A stretch of DNA of 54,966 bases from Natrialba chahannaoensis JCM 10990 (GCF_000337135.1 NZ_AOIN01000091.1:84728-139693), one strand, 5' to 3'; shown: positions 1-8,826, counted from the first letter of the stretch. Notes: a model not told the origin generated them from the letters alone. Numbers and translations: made by a program.

Positions 1-1956
1 GAACAGCCGGTCCGGCAGGTACCGCGAGGCGAACGCCTCGCGCCACTCGTCGGGCAGGTCGTCCGCGGCGACCGTGATCTCGAGTGCCCCGGACGCGAGT
101 CGGTCTGCGGCGAGACAGAGCGTCGCGTGCTCGAGCGAGTTCGTCTCGATGCGGTTGGCGTGGGTTTCGAGCACGGTCGTGGCGATTTCCTCGAACTCGT
201 CGCCTTGATCCGCGAAGCCCTCGAGCGCGAGCAGCGTCTCTACAGCGACGCCCGCCGCCGAGGGCGTCGACTGATCGCCCAGTTCCTGCGGGCGAGTGAC
301 GAGCGATTCCCCACTCTCGGGCGTGAAGTACAGCGTTCCCCGGTCTGCGTCCCAGAACTCGTCCTCGATGACGCGTGCGAGGTCGAGGGCGAACGCGAGG
401 TGGTCGACCTCGCCGGTAGCCTCGTAGCAGCCCAGTGCAGCGCGCGCGAGGAACGCGTAATCTTCGAGGTAGCCGTCGATGGCCACGTCCCCGTCTTTGT
501 ACCGCCGCGAGAGTCGCTGTTCGTCTTCGTCCCAGAGCCGATCGCGAACGAACTCGAGTGCGTCGACGGCCATAGTGGCGTACTCGTCACCATCCTCACC
601 CCCGCCGAGAACCAGAGCGGCCTCGGCACAGGTCGCGATCATGAGACCGTTCCAGCCGGCGAGCACCTTCTCGTCGCGGTTGGGTCGCGGGCGTTGTTCG
701 CGAGCCGCGAACAACTCTTCGCGGGCGGACTCGAGTCGGTCCTGCACGTCGGGTGCTTCGAGATCGTACTCGGCCGCGAGATCTGACACCGAGCGCACGC
801 GGTTCGGCTGATTCGAGCCCTCGAAGTTGCCTGACTCCGTGATGTCGTACCGGTCACAGAACAGGTCAGCTGTCGTCTCGTTCTCGAGTACGTCGTGAAT
901 CTCGTCGGGCGTCCAGACGTAGAACGTACCTTCCTCACGCTCGCCGGTGTCGGGGTCCTCGCTCTGGGCGTCGAGCGTGCTGAAGAAACCGCCCTCCTCG
1001 TGGGTCAGTTCACGCTCGACGAACGCCAGGGTCTCGGCAACGACCTCGGCGTAGCGCTCGTCGCCGGTCTGCTGGTAGCCGATGAGGAACGCGCGCGGAA
1101 TCGCGGCGTTGTCGTACAGCATCTTCTCGAAGTGGGGCACCGTCCAGTCGCGGTCGACGCAGTAGCGGTGGAAGCCGCCGCCGACGTGGTCGTAGAGGCC
1201 GCCAGCAGCCATCGCGTCGAGCGTTTCGACGAGCACGTCCTGAAAGTCCTCGCGTTCGGTTCGGTCTGCGGCGCGGGCGAGCACCCGGAGCCGCGATGGC
1301 TGGGGGAACTTCGGGCCGTCGGAGCCGAAGCCGCCGAACTGGCGGTCCGCACTCCGAAACGAGGCGTTCGCGGCCGCGTCGAGTACGTCACTCGACGGCG
1401 GCTGTGAAGCGCTCACGGTATCCGGAGTCTCTTCGAGTCGATCTTTTGCCGCGTTGGTCCACTGTTCGGCGCGGTTCTCGACCTCGTCGCGGTCTCTTTC
1501 CCACGAGTTCGTCACGTTCTCGAGGATGTCGAGGAAGCCAGGCTGGCCGCGCTTGGCGTTCTTGGGGAAGTAGGTCCCAACGTAGAACGGCTTCCCCTCG
1601 GGGGTGAGCCACGCCGAGAGAGGCCAGCCGCCGCGGCCGGTGACGAGTTGGCAAACGGTCATATAGATGCTGTCGACGTCCGGCCGCTCCTCGCGGTCGA
1701 CCTTGATCGGAACGAAATTCTCGTTCAGGGCCTCGGCGACCTGCTCGTCCGCGAAGCTCTCGTCTTCCATGACGTGACACCAGTGACACGCCGAGTAGCC
1801 GATCGAGAGGAAGATCGGCACGTCGTGCTCGCGGGCCGTCTCAAGGGCTTGCTCGTCCCAGGGCTGCCAGTTGACGGGGTTGTCCGCGTGCTGGCGCAGG
1901 TACGGGCTCTCCTCCTCGTCGAGCCGATTGCGATCGGTCGGCGTGGATGTCGTCAT
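1..1956 (-). CDS. DUF255 / thioredoxin-domain protein (YyaL/SSP411 family), C-terminus cut by window edge
   Basis: An uninterrupted minus-strand frame of 652 codons runs from ATG at 1956 to the window edge. The N-terminal thioredoxin-like domain (about residues 1-170) has the family motif GYSACHWCHVM with Cys57 and Cys60, followed by VDREERPD. The six-hairpin-glycosidase-like C-terminal part has FGGFGSDGPKFP and HVGGGFHRY-type motifs. Family members are usually around 700 residues, so roughly 50-70 residues are missing. The biochemical function of the family is unsettled; a redox or sugar-related role has been proposed. The enzyme is probably cytoplasmic, as no signal peptide is visible. No partner gene is evident: the next gene lies 65 bp upstream on the same strand. 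Confidence 0.9.
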   Translation of the reverse strand, partial: MTTSTPTDRNRLDEEESPYLRQHADNPVNWQPWDEQALETAREHDVPIFLSIGYSACHWCHVMEDESFADEQVAEALNENFVPIKVDREERPDVDSIYMTVCQLVTGRGGWPLSAWLTPEGKPFYVGTYFPKNAKRGQPGFLDILENVTNSWERDRDEVENRAEQWTNAAKDRLEETPDTVSASQPPSSDVLDAAANASFRSADRQFGGFGSDGPKFPQPSRLRVLARAADRTEREDFQDVLVETLDAMAAGGLYDHVGGGFHRYCVDRDWTVPHFEKMLYDNAAIPRAFLIGYQQTGDERYAEVVAETLAFVERELTHEEGGFFSTLDAQSEDPDTGEREEGTFYVWTPDEIHDVLENETTADLFCDRYDITESGNFEGSNQPNRVRSVSDLAAEYDLEAPDVQDRLESAREELFAAREQRPRPNRDEKVLAGWNGLMIATCAEAALVLGGGEDGDEYATMAVDALEFVRDRLWDEDEQRLSRRYKDGDVAIDGYLEDYAFLARAALGCYEATGEVDHLAFALDLARVIEDEFWDADRGTLYFTPESGESLVTRPQELGDQSTPSAAGVAVETLLALEGFADQGDEFEEIATTVLETHANRIETNSLEHATLCLAADRLASGALEITVAADDLPDEWREAFASRYLPDRLF

Positions 1957-2021
1957 ACCCACGCCTACGGCTGGCGGTTGTAAAAGGCCGACGAGTGTGT
2001 GTCGGTACAGCAAACAACACA

Positions 2022-2531
2022 CTACGTGAGACCGAGCAACGAGAGGCCGAATACGGACGCAGCCGTTAGGATCACCGTCCAGATCGCGATGCCGACCGTC
2101 ATCCATCCCGCGACGAGCCGATCCCGGCTCCCCGCGAACAGCGCGACGATCGCGGCGATATGAACCCCGGTGAGGATCGGTCCGCCAAAGGAGATTCCGG
2201 GCAGGCCGTACCTGTCCCAGAGGGTTCGTGCTCGCGCGTAACGATCGGTGGGTTCAGACTCCTCGCCATCATCGTTCCCACGCCAGCCCGCCCACCAGTC
2301 CGAGAGCCGCCCGTGAAACAGAATCAGGGCGTACACGGAGAGAACGTTGCCCGCGAAGGCGATGACTCCCGTCAGAACCGGATCGAGTCCGAGTCCGATC
2401 GCAATCGGAATCACGACGAGAATCTCAAACACCGGAATCGCAGCGAAGATGAACACCAGCAGGTACTGGACGAAGCCAGTAGCGTCCTCGAGTGTCGTTC
2501 CGATATCGACGAGTAGTGGCGTGAGTGACAT
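2022..2531 (-). CDS. Small multidrug export-like membrane protein
   Basis: This 169-residue protein has four to five hydrophobic segments (about residues 20-65, 108-130 and 140-167). It resembles the small multidrug export family (PF06695, COG2426-like): a Phe/Ile-rich first pair of helices containing AIPVFEILVVIPIAIGLGL, an acidic cytoplasmic loop with NDDGEESE, and a LPGISFGGPILTG motif near residue 110. It would sit in the cytoplasmic membrane. Despite the family name, substrates are not established. It is co-oriented with the DUF255 gene downstream and aconitase upstream, with gaps of 65 and 144 bp, so independent transcription is likely. Confidence 0.75.
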   Translation of the reverse strand: MSLTPLLVDIGTTLEDATGFVQYLLVFIFAAIPVFEILVVIPIAIGLGLDPVLTGVIAFAGNVLSVYALILFHGRLSDWWAGWRGNDDGEESEPTDRYARARTLWDRYGLPGISFGGPILTGVHIAAIVALFAGSRDRLVAGWMTVGIAIWTVILTAASVFGLSLLGLT

Positions 2532-2675
2532 GCGATTGTGCGGAGAGGCGGACTGTGGTTGTGCGGACGTGAGTGACAGCAGGTGGGTAGTGACAGCAGG
2601 CGGGGGAGTGGGGAGGTCAGCGCGAGCAGAGCGTTGCCGACCGCCGCGTGATGGGCGCTGTCGGAGCGCGCTTGG

Positions 2676-5438
2676 TTAGTGCAGTTCCTCGGTGAGCAGT
2701 CGTCGCAGCACGAGGTGGAGCACACCGCCGTTCTCGACGTACTCGACAGCCATCGGGGTGTCGACCTGCGCCGTCACGTCGAACTCGACGGTTTCGCCGT
2801 CGTCTTTTTCTGCGGTGACAGTCAGTTCGGCGTTTGGCTCGAGGCCGTCTTCCAGGCCGTCGATCTCGAAGTACTCGTCGCCCTCGAGACCGAGTTCTTC
2901 CCAGCCCTCGCCCTCGGCGAACTGCAGCGGCAGGACACCCATGCCGATGAGGTTGTCACGATAGATGCGCTCGTAGCTCTTGCCGATCGTCGCGCGGATA
3001 CCGAGCAGGTCGGTCCCCTTCGCGGCCCAGTCACGGCTCGAACCGGTACCGAGTTCCTCGCCAGCCATGACGATGAGCGGGGTGTCGTCCTCGCGGTAAC
3101 GCTCGGAGGCTTCGAAGACAGTGGTCTCCTCGTCGGTTGGGTGGTGAATCGTGTAGCCGCCTTCCTTCCCATCGAGCAGTTCGTTCGTGATGCGGACGTT
3201 CGCGAAGGTGCCGCGCATCATGACCTCGTGGTTCCCGCGGCGGGAACCGTAGGTGTTGAATTCGTGAACCGGTACGTCGCGCTCTGTCAGCCACTGACCG
3301 GCCGGCAGGTCCTCGCCGAACAGGCCGGCGGGACTAATGTGATCAGTCGTGACCGTGTCACCGAGGGTGAGCAGCGCACGCGCGTCCTCGACGTTGCCCA
3401 CGCCGGGCTTCTCGAGTGGGAAGTCCTGGAAGAACGGCGGCTCGCGAATGTAGGTCGACTCGTCGTCCCAGTCGTAGACCTCTCCCGTGGGTGCGTCGAG
3501 GGACTCCCAGCGCTCGTCGCCCTCGTAGACGCTTGCGTACTTCTCCTCGAACATCTCGGGGGAGATGCTGTCGTGGATCGTCTCGCGGATCTCCTCGGTG
3601 TCCGGCCAGATGTCCTCAAGGAAGACCTCCTCGCCGTCGTCGTTCGTGCCGATCGGCTCGTTCTCGAGGTCGATATCCATCTTGCCAGCGAGACCGTAGG
3701 CGACGACCAGTGGCGGGCTGGCGAGGTAGTTCGCCTTGATTTTCGGGTGGATGCGTGCCTCGAAGTTGCGGTTACCCGAGAGGACGCTCGTCGTCCAGAG
3801 GTCGTGCTCGTCGATCGCGTTCTCGATCGGCTCTGGCAGGGGTCCGGAGTTGCCGATACAGGTCGTACAGCCGTAGCCGACGACGTGGTAGCCCAGTTCC
3901 TCGAGATCATCGAGCAGCTCCGCGCGTTCGAGGTACTCGGTGACGACGCGGCTGCCGGGTGCAAGACTCGTCTTGACGTAGTCAGGGATCTCGAGGCCCT
4001 GCTCGGCGGCGTTACGGGCGAGCAGCCCAGCGCCGACCATCACGGACGGATTCGACGTGTTCGTACAGGACGTGATCGCGCTGACGAGGACATCACCGTG
4101 GCCGATCTCGACCTCAGTTCCGTCCTCGAGTTCGACGGGAACCTTCTCGTCGAGCGGAAGGCCCGGTCCGGCGTCGGTCGCGTCGGCTGCGGCTGCACCG
4201 CTGCCGTCGCCGATTGCGGGCTCGCCACCCGCGCCGATGACGCCCTGCTCCTCGAGGAGGGTCGGGAAGTGCTCGTCGAGATTCCCCATCGGGATACGCT
4301 CGTGGGGCTTCTTGTGGCCTGCGAGGCTGGGCTCGACCTCGTCGAGGTCGAACTCGACGGTTTCCGTGTACTCGGGTTCCTGCTCGCCGAAGAGACCCTG
4401 GGCTTCGAGGTACTCGCGGACGAGTTCGATGTGATCCTCGTCGCGACCCGTGAGTTCGAGGTACTCGAGTGTCTTCTCGTCGACGGGGAACATGCTGATG
4501 GTCGAACCCTGTTCGGGAGCCATGTTCGAGATAGTCGCGCGGTCCGCGACCGAGAGTTGGGAGACGCCGGGGCCGTAGAACTCGACGAACTTGTCGACAA
4601 CGCCGACCTGACGGAGCTTTTCGGTGATGTGGAGTACGAGGTCCGTCGCGGTGGCACCTTCGGGAAGGTCACCGGAGAGGCGAACACCGACAACTTCCGG
4701 CAGGGACATGTTGATCGGCTGGCCGAGCAGTGCGGCTTCGGCCTCAATACCGCCGACACCCCAGCCGACGACGCCGATACCGCCGATCATCGGCGTGTGG
4801 CTATCGGTGCCGACGAGCGTGTCGGGAACGAGCCACTGGTCGCCATCCACTTCGCGCTCGTGGACGACGCGGCCGAGGTGCTCTAAATTGACCTGGTGGA
4901 CGATTCCCGTCCCCGGCGGCACGACGTTGAACTCGTCGAACGCCTGCTGGGCCCACTTGATCGAACGATATCGCTCCTCGTTGCGCTCGTACTCGATTTC
5001 GACGTTCTTCTCGTAGGCGTCGTCGGTGCCGAAGTGGTCGACCTGCACGCTGTGGTCGATCACGAGGTCACACGGGACTTCGGGCTCGACGACCGTCGGG
5101 TCGACGCCCTTGCGGTCTGCGGCCGAGCGAAGCGCCGCAAGGTCAACCACTGCGGGAACGCCGGTCAGGTCCTGCAGGACGACCCGCGACACCGTAAAGG
5201 GGACCTCGGCGTCCGGCACGTCGGGCTCCCAGGAGGCCGCTGCACGAATCGAGTCCGCATCGATCTGGTCACCGTCAGCGTTTCGGAGGACGGACTCGAG
5301 TAGAATACGGATACTGACTGGCAGTTTGTCGAGATCACAGAGGCCCTGCTCCTCGAGTACAGTAAGATCTGCCATCTTGTACGTCTCGCCGTCGTGTTCG
5401 AATTCCCGGATTGCGTCCGAGAACGCATCAGTTGCCAT
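2676..5438 (-). CDS. acnA: Aconitate hydratase
   Basis: The 920-residue protein has the AcnA/IRP1-type length and layout. It catalyses citrate/isocitrate isomerisation in the TCA cycle. [4Fe-4S] ligands are visible as the Cys of AITSCTNTSNPSV and the CxxC of VVGYGCTTCIGNSGPLP. The substrate-binding swivel domain has GEELGTGSSRDWAAKG and IYRDNLIGMGVLP. The linker between the domains carries an Ala/Gly/Asp-rich insertion (GAAAADATDAGPG), a common haloarchaeal decoration. The ATG at 5438 follows an AT-rich stretch with TATTTAAT at 5453-5460 and further TATA-like elements at 5496-5530. Citrate-cycle neighbours are absent, so it is probably monocistronic. Confidence 0.97.
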   Translation of the reverse strand: MATDAFSDAIREFEHDGETYKMADLTVLEEQGLCDLDKLPVSIRILLESVLRNADGDQIDADSIRAAASWEPDVPDAEVPFTVSRVVLQDLTGVPAVVDLAALRSAADRKGVDPTVVEPEVPCDLVIDHSVQVDHFGTDDAYEKNVEIEYERNEERYRSIKWAQQAFDEFNVVPPGTGIVHQVNLEHLGRVVHEREVDGDQWLVPDTLVGTDSHTPMIGGIGVVGWGVGGIEAEAALLGQPINMSLPEVVGVRLSGDLPEGATATDLVLHITEKLRQVGVVDKFVEFYGPGVSQLSVADRATISNMAPEQGSTISMFPVDEKTLEYLELTGRDEDHIELVREYLEAQGLFGEQEPEYTETVEFDLDEVEPSLAGHKKPHERIPMGNLDEHFPTLLEEQGVIGAGGEPAIGDGSGAAAADATDAGPGLPLDEKVPVELEDGTEVEIGHGDVLVSAITSCTNTSNPSVMVGAGLLARNAAEQGLEIPDYVKTSLAPGSRVVTEYLERAELLDDLEELGYHVVGYGCTTCIGNSGPLPEPIENAIDEHDLWTTSVLSGNRNFEARIHPKIKANYLASPPLVVAYGLAGKMDIDLENEPIGTNDDGEEVFLEDIWPDTEEIRETIHDSISPEMFEEKYASVYEGDERWESLDAPTGEVYDWDDESTYIREPPFFQDFPLEKPGVGNVEDARALLTLGDTVTTDHISPAGLFGEDLPAGQWLTERDVPVHEFNTYGSRRGNHEVMMRGTFANVRITNELLDGKEGGYTIHHPTDEETTVFEASERYREDDTPLIVMAGEELGTGSSRDWAAKGTDLLGIRATIGKSYERIYRDNLIGMGVLPLQFAEGEGWEELGLEGDEYFEIDGLEDGLEPNAELTVTAEKDDGETVEFDVTAQVDTPMAVEYVENGGVLHLVLRRLLTEELH

Positions 5439-5495
5439 GGAGCGACTTTAGGATTAAATACATTTGAACCTCTCGAGAAGATTGTATGCAGTGCC

Positions 5496-5530
5496 TTATA
5501 CACATCATATACACTATATACATTATATCA
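5496..5530. repeat. Three TATACA-type repeats upstream of acnA
   Basis: TATACA/TATACAT hexamers start at 5497, 5508 and 5517 in an almost pure A/T/C tract about 60-90 bp upstream of the aconitase ATG. They could be alternative TATA boxes read toward acnA (minus strand) or regulator half-sites. Spacings are 11 and 9 bp. Function is inferred only. Confidence 0.4.
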
Positions 5531-5648
5531 CAGCGACTGTCTCCAGCACCTACATGATTCCGACCGCACACGAGTAGGCAGTCGCACACGAGTAGAACAC
5601 GCATCACACCCCAAACGTGGGACACAAGATGCCACAGAGAGCTGTCTT

Positions 5649-6503
5649 TCAGTAGCCGAGTTGGGCAAGAGTCGCCTCGAGTTGGCCAACGTACCGCTCG
5701 CCGAAGAGATGCGTATGAACAAGCAGCGGGTAGAGTCGATAAACGTACCGTCGCCGGTCGAAAAAGCCCGATTCGATTGCCCGGTAGTCACGGTACCGAT
5801 CGAAGAACGCGTCACCAAAGGTCTCAGTCCAGTCGACGTACGCGAGTTCGATCTCGGGATGGGCGTAGTACGTTGCTGGATCGAGAAACGCCACGACATC
5901 TCCGTCACGTGAGAGGACATTCGTGGTCCAGACATCGCCATGGATCAGCGCAGGTGCGTCCGGTTCGACAAGCAGTGACTCGAGGTCATCGGCCACCGCG
6001 TCGAGACGGTCCGCGAGTGCCGCCGGGAGCGTCCCGCCCTGGAGCGCGAGACTCGCAACGTACTCGAGTCGATGATCGCGATAGAACGTGATCCAGGAAT
6101 CGGTCCACGGGTTTGGCTGGCGGACGGGTCCCGTGAGCGTCTCACGCTCAAGGCCGAAGGCGTCCGCACTGGTATCGTGGAGTGCGGCGAGGTGGGCCGC
6201 GGCGTCGCGAGCGACTGCGGAGTCGTGGTCGGTCGATCCCGGAACGTACTCGAGCACCAGCAGATCATCGTCAGCGTATCGAACATCAGGAACCGGTAAC
6301 TCGCTTTCGCGCGCGAGCGTACGGAGCATGAACGCCTCGGTCGAAAGCGACGAGTCGCCGGTCTTCGCGACGAGACATGAGCCGTCTGCGCAGTCGACAC
6401 GATAGACGGAGCCGATCTGACCGCCTTGCAGTTCGGTGACAGCGGTCGGTCGGACCGCGAGTGCGTGTGCGACCGCGTCGATGATCTGGTCCGTATCAGT
6501 CAC
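5649..6503 (-). CDS. Fructosamine/ketosamine-3-kinase-like phosphotransferase
   Basis: The 284-residue protein belongs to the fructosamine-kinase group of the APH/choline-kinase fold. It has an N-terminal ATP-binding lobe (GGQIGSVYRVDCADGSCLVAK), a hinge-type LVLEYVPG, the catalytic-loop motif LIHGDVWTTNVL near residue 190 and the metal-binding LDPATYYAHPEIELAY near residue 208. Family members phosphorylate sugar-amine adducts on proteins (deglycation) or small aminosugars; the haloarchaeal substrate is unknown. Its ATG overlaps the TGA of the dihydrofolate reductase gene (ATGA), so it is the third translationally coupled gene of the thyA-DHFR operon. A cytoplasmic enzyme. Confidence 0.88.
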   Translation of the reverse strand: MTDTDQIIDAVAHALAVRPTAVTELQGGQIGSVYRVDCADGSCLVAKTGDSSLSTEAFMLRTLARESELPVPDVRYADDDLLVLEYVPGSTDHDSAVARDAAAHLAALHDTSADAFGLERETLTGPVRQPNPWTDSWITFYRDHRLEYVASLALQGGTLPAALADRLDAVADDLESLLVEPDAPALIHGDVWTTNVLSRDGDVVAFLDPATYYAHPEIELAYVDWTETFGDAFFDRYRDYRAIESGFFDRRRYVYRLYPLLVHTHLFGERYVGQLEATLAQLGY

Positions 6504-7048
6504 GGTGACGATTGGTCCCGAACGTACTCGACGAACGAGAACCCGTCACGGTCGTCTCGAAACTCCTCGGACCACGCCTTTCGGTCCCAGTCTGGGAACA
6601 GTGTATCGCCTTCGGGTTCCCGATGAACTTCGGTGACGATCAGGCGATCGAGCGCGGGCAAGAACTGCTCGTAGACGGTTGCACCCCCTGCAACGAAGAT
6701 TTGATCGGTGTCGTCGTGACGGTCACGTGCGGCCTCGTCGGCCGCTTTGAGTGCCACCTCGAGATCTTTCGCGAGCACGGCGTTTTCGGGCGTCTCGAGA
6801 GTTTGACTCGTCAGCACGACCGTCGTCCGACCGGGGAGCGGTTCGCCGAGCGTCTCGAGGATACCCTCGTAGGTCACTCGACCCATAATGATGGGGTGGT
6901 CCATCGTCGTCTCCTTGAAATGTTGCAGGTCTGCGGGGATGTGCCAGGGCATGTCGCCGTCTTTGCCGATAACGCCATTGTCTGCCACGGCGACGATGCC
7001 AACGAGTTCGCGCTTGACCGCAGGGAGTGAGGGAGAGTCCCCGCTCAT
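6500..7048 (-). CDS. folA: Dihydrofolate reductase
   Basis: The 182-residue enzyme reduces dihydrofolate to tetrahydrofolate with NADPH, regenerating the cofactor consumed by ThyA. It shows the DHFR hallmarks VAVADNGVIGKDGDMPWHIPAD (with the substrate-binding Asp/Trp region replaced by the usual archaeal MPWHIPADL), IMGRVTYE, and the C-terminal IFVAGGATVYEQFLPALDRL and VTEVHREPEGDTLFP motifs. I chose the ATG at 7048 because it forms an ATGA overlap with the thyA stop (7045-7047); a longer reading frame begins inside thyA. The pairing resembles the Haloferax hts-hdrB arrangement. Confidence 0.95.
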   Translation of the reverse strand: MSGDSPSLPAVKRELVGIVAVADNGVIGKDGDMPWHIPADLQHFKETTMDHPIIMGRVTYEGILETLGEPLPGRTTVVLTSQTLETPENAVLAKDLEVALKAADEAARDRHDDTDQIFVAGGATVYEQFLPALDRLIVTEVHREPEGDTLFPDWDRKAWSEEFRDDRDGFSFVEYVRDQSSP

Positions 7049-8073
7049 TCGGCAACTCCAAACGTGAGTCCGTCGTGGCACTCGTAGTCGTGCAGCGTGA
7101 CATCCTCGTAGGACAGGTCGTCGATCGTCGCTGCGTCCACCTCGAGCGTCGGCCGATCAAGCGGCTCGCGCGAGAGTTGTTCGAGCAGTCCCGGGACGTG
7201 GTCGAGGCGCTCGTCACCCTCGTTCTCGGCGGGCGCTTCGGACTCGAGCCACTCGCGAATCTCGCGGTACTCGTTGCGTGCCTCGACATCGGCGAGTCGA
7301 GTCTGCAGCTCTTCAAGATTGTCCGCGTACCACTTCCCGCGGTCGCCGCGGCCGCAGTAGATGTGTGCGTCGACGACAGTATGGGCGAACGTGCCGGGTT
7401 CGAAGCCGGTCTGCTGGGCGACGACTTTCGTCAGGAGCGCGTAGGCCGCGATGTTGAACGGAATCCCGAGCGCGATGTCGCCCGAGCGTTGCGTGAGGTG
7501 ACAGTTCAGCCGGTCGCCCTGGACGTTGAAGACGAACGAGTAGTGACACGGCGGCAGCGTCGAGACGGCCGCGTTCGCTGGGTGCCAGGCGTTGACGACG
7601 AGCCGGCGTGAGTTCGGCGAGTCCGAGAGCGTGTCGATTACGTACTGCAGTTGGTCGAACGTCCGTCGCGTCTCGCCGTCTGCGGTCTCCTCTGCGGTGA
7701 CCCACTGCTGGCTCTCATCGGGCCAGGACTCGCCCGGCAGCTGTGCGGGTTCCTCGGGAACCGGAAAGCGTCGCCAGAAGCGCCCGTAGGCGGTATCGAG
7801 GTGGCCGTCCTCGTCGGCCCAGGCGTCCCAGATTTTAGTTTCCTCGCGGAGGTCGCGGATGTGCTCCTCGCCCGAAAGATACCAACAGACCTCGTGGAGC
7901 ATCGAACTCCAGCGGTAGCCATCCATCTGCTTGGTCGTCAGCAGGGGGTAGCCCTCCTGGAGGTCCACCTCGTAGTGCTCGCTGAACGAGGAAATCGTGT
8001 CGACGCCGGTGCGGTTGGGCTTGTACGCCCCCTCGCTGAGTGCCGCGTCGACGAGGTCCTGGTACTGTTGCAT
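7045..8073 (-). CDS. thyA: Thymidylate synthase (ThyA type)
   Basis: The 342-residue ThyA converts dUMP to dTMP using methylene-tetrahydrofolate. The nucleophilic Cys lies in STLPPCHYSFVF, followed by QRSGDIALGIPFNIAAYALL and FAHTVVDAHIYCGRG, all canonical. A short insertion with EPAQLPGESWPDESQQW precedes the catalytic region. The ATG at 8073 is preceded by AAGGGGCTGAC, which could be a Shine-Dalgarno-like element; an in-frame longer reading (to 8130) lacks a better start. It heads the thyA-DHFR-fructosamine kinase operon. The 88-bp gap from vapC could contain its own promoter. Confidence 0.96.
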   Translation of the reverse strand: MQQYQDLVDAALSEGAYKPNRTGVDTISSFSEHYEVDLQEGYPLLTTKQMDGYRWSSMLHEVCWYLSGEEHIRDLREETKIWDAWADEDGHLDTAYGRFWRRFPVPEEPAQLPGESWPDESQQWVTAEETADGETRRTFDQLQYVIDTLSDSPNSRRLVVNAWHPANAAVSTLPPCHYSFVFNVQGDRLNCHLTQRSGDIALGIPFNIAAYALLTKVVAQQTGFEPGTFAHTVVDAHIYCGRGDRGKWYADNLEELQTRLADVEARNEYREIREWLESEAPAENEGDERLDHVPGLLEQLSREPLDRPTLEVDAATIDDLSYEDVTLHDYECHDGLTFGVAE

Positions 8074-8161
8074 TGTCAGCCCCTTCTGTGTGCTCTGCCT
8101 TTTCCCCACCGATTTTCGGCCAGATACCACAGTTGCCGTGCCCAGTCGTCACACCTGGCCG

Positions 8162-8554
8162 TCAGTACGACTCGATATCGAGGCCGTCGATCCGCTCGAA
8201 GTGGTCGACGTTTCTCGTAAGCACCGGCTCTTCGTGGATGAGCGCCGTTGCACCGATGATCGTGTCGCCGATTCCAATCGCCCGTCCGTCCGCAGCGAGC
8301 CGCCCGTCGATCCGGCCGGCCTTCTTCATTACCGCACTGTCTGCGGGATACACTGTTTTCGTTTCGAGCACGTTCTCGATCTGTCGACGACGTGTACTGG
8401 CGTCTGTCACCCGCTCGATGCTGTGATAGAGTTCGAACTGAGACACCGCCGAAACCCGAAGTGGAACCTGCTGGCTCTCGAGTGCACCGACCGTTTGGAT
8501 GGCCCGATCGGCTCCCTGCATGACATCGATGAGGATGTCGGTATCGACAATCAC
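8162..8554 (-). CDS. vapC: VapC-type PIN-domain toxin (ribonuclease)
   Basis: The 130-residue PIN-domain protein has the acidic metal-binding set expected of a VapC nuclease: MIVDTDILIDVM (Asp4/Asp6), the Glu in SQFELYHSI, the Asp in IGIGDTIIGATAL near residue 97 and the Asp in LTRNVDHFERI. VapC toxins cleave tRNA or rRNA when not bound by VapB. Its ATG overlaps the vapB TGA (ATGA), the standard antitoxin-toxin coupling. All four acidic positions are intact, so it is probably active. Confidence 0.92.
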   Translation of the reverse strand: MIVDTDILIDVMQGADRAIQTVGALESQQVPLRVSAVSQFELYHSIERVTDASTRRRQIENVLETKTVYPADSAVMKKAGRIDGRLAADGRAIGIGDTIIGATALIHEEPVLTRNVDHFERIDGLDIESY

Positions 8555-8796
8555 GAGTCCAGCCGGTCGGTGCGTCGGTCGAGTTCCGCCCGCGACCGAT
8601 CGGTCTGCTCACGAATGGCATCGCGCATCGTCTCGGCCTCCGCGTCGGTGAGCACTCCCGCGAGATCGAGCAACGACCGCTCGCCTGCGATCCGGTCGAT
8701 CGTATCCGAGAAGGATTCTCCTTCCCGCTTCCGCGCTCTGAGCCGCTGATACGCGTCCTTGGTAAGACGGACGTTCCGGTACTCGGTGTCGCCCAT
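8551..8796 (-). CDS. vapB: VapB-type antitoxin
   Basis: The 81-residue antitoxin begins MGDTEYRNVRLTKDAYQRL, a pattern typical of the archaeal DUF217-like VapB group (short DNA-binding N-terminus), with EGESFSDTIDRIAGE in the middle. A charged amphipathic C-terminus rich in Arg/Asp/Glu would neutralise VapC. The ATG at 8796 was chosen because the family motif starts there and because a TATA-like TTAA lies 26-29 nt upstream; a reading frame extending to 8871 encodes nothing recognisable. It probably represses its own promoter through the adjacent palindrome. Confidence 0.88.
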   Translation of the reverse strand: MGDTEYRNVRLTKDAYQRLRARKREGESFSDTIDRIAGERSLLDLAGVLTDAEAETMRDAIREQTDRSRAELDRRTDRLDS

Positions 8797-8798
8797 GT

Positions 8799-8826
8799 AC
8801 ACATATGTGTGCAGAATCGGCTTAAC
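8799..8826 (-). promoter_or_regulatory. vapBC promoter with candidate operator palindrome
   Basis: A perfect 12-bp palindrome ACACATATGTGT occupies 8799-8810, immediately upstream of the vapB ATG. A TTAA core (8822-8825) lies at -26 to -29, where a TATA box for a leaderless transcript belongs. The palindrome would therefore cover the start of transcription. VapBC complexes are known to autorepress through such palindromes; binding here is inferred. Confidence 0.6.

Noticed and set aside
2570-2606. Direct repeat GTGACAGCAGG, twice, upstream of the small exporter-like gene
   Set aside because: Two copies only, in low-complexity G-rich DNA with no dyad; no basis for a functional claim.
2679-4886. 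A 735-codon plus-strand open frame antisense to aconitase
   Set aside because: It is the mirror frame of a GC3-biased gene, with Val/Arg/Asp-rich composition and no domain.
5495-5506. A 12-base match (CTTATACACATC) to the Tn5 mosaic end inside the window
   Set aside because: Only 12 of 19 bases match and the flanks continue as native AT-rich promoter sequence; a chance hit, unlike the complete adapter at 54941.
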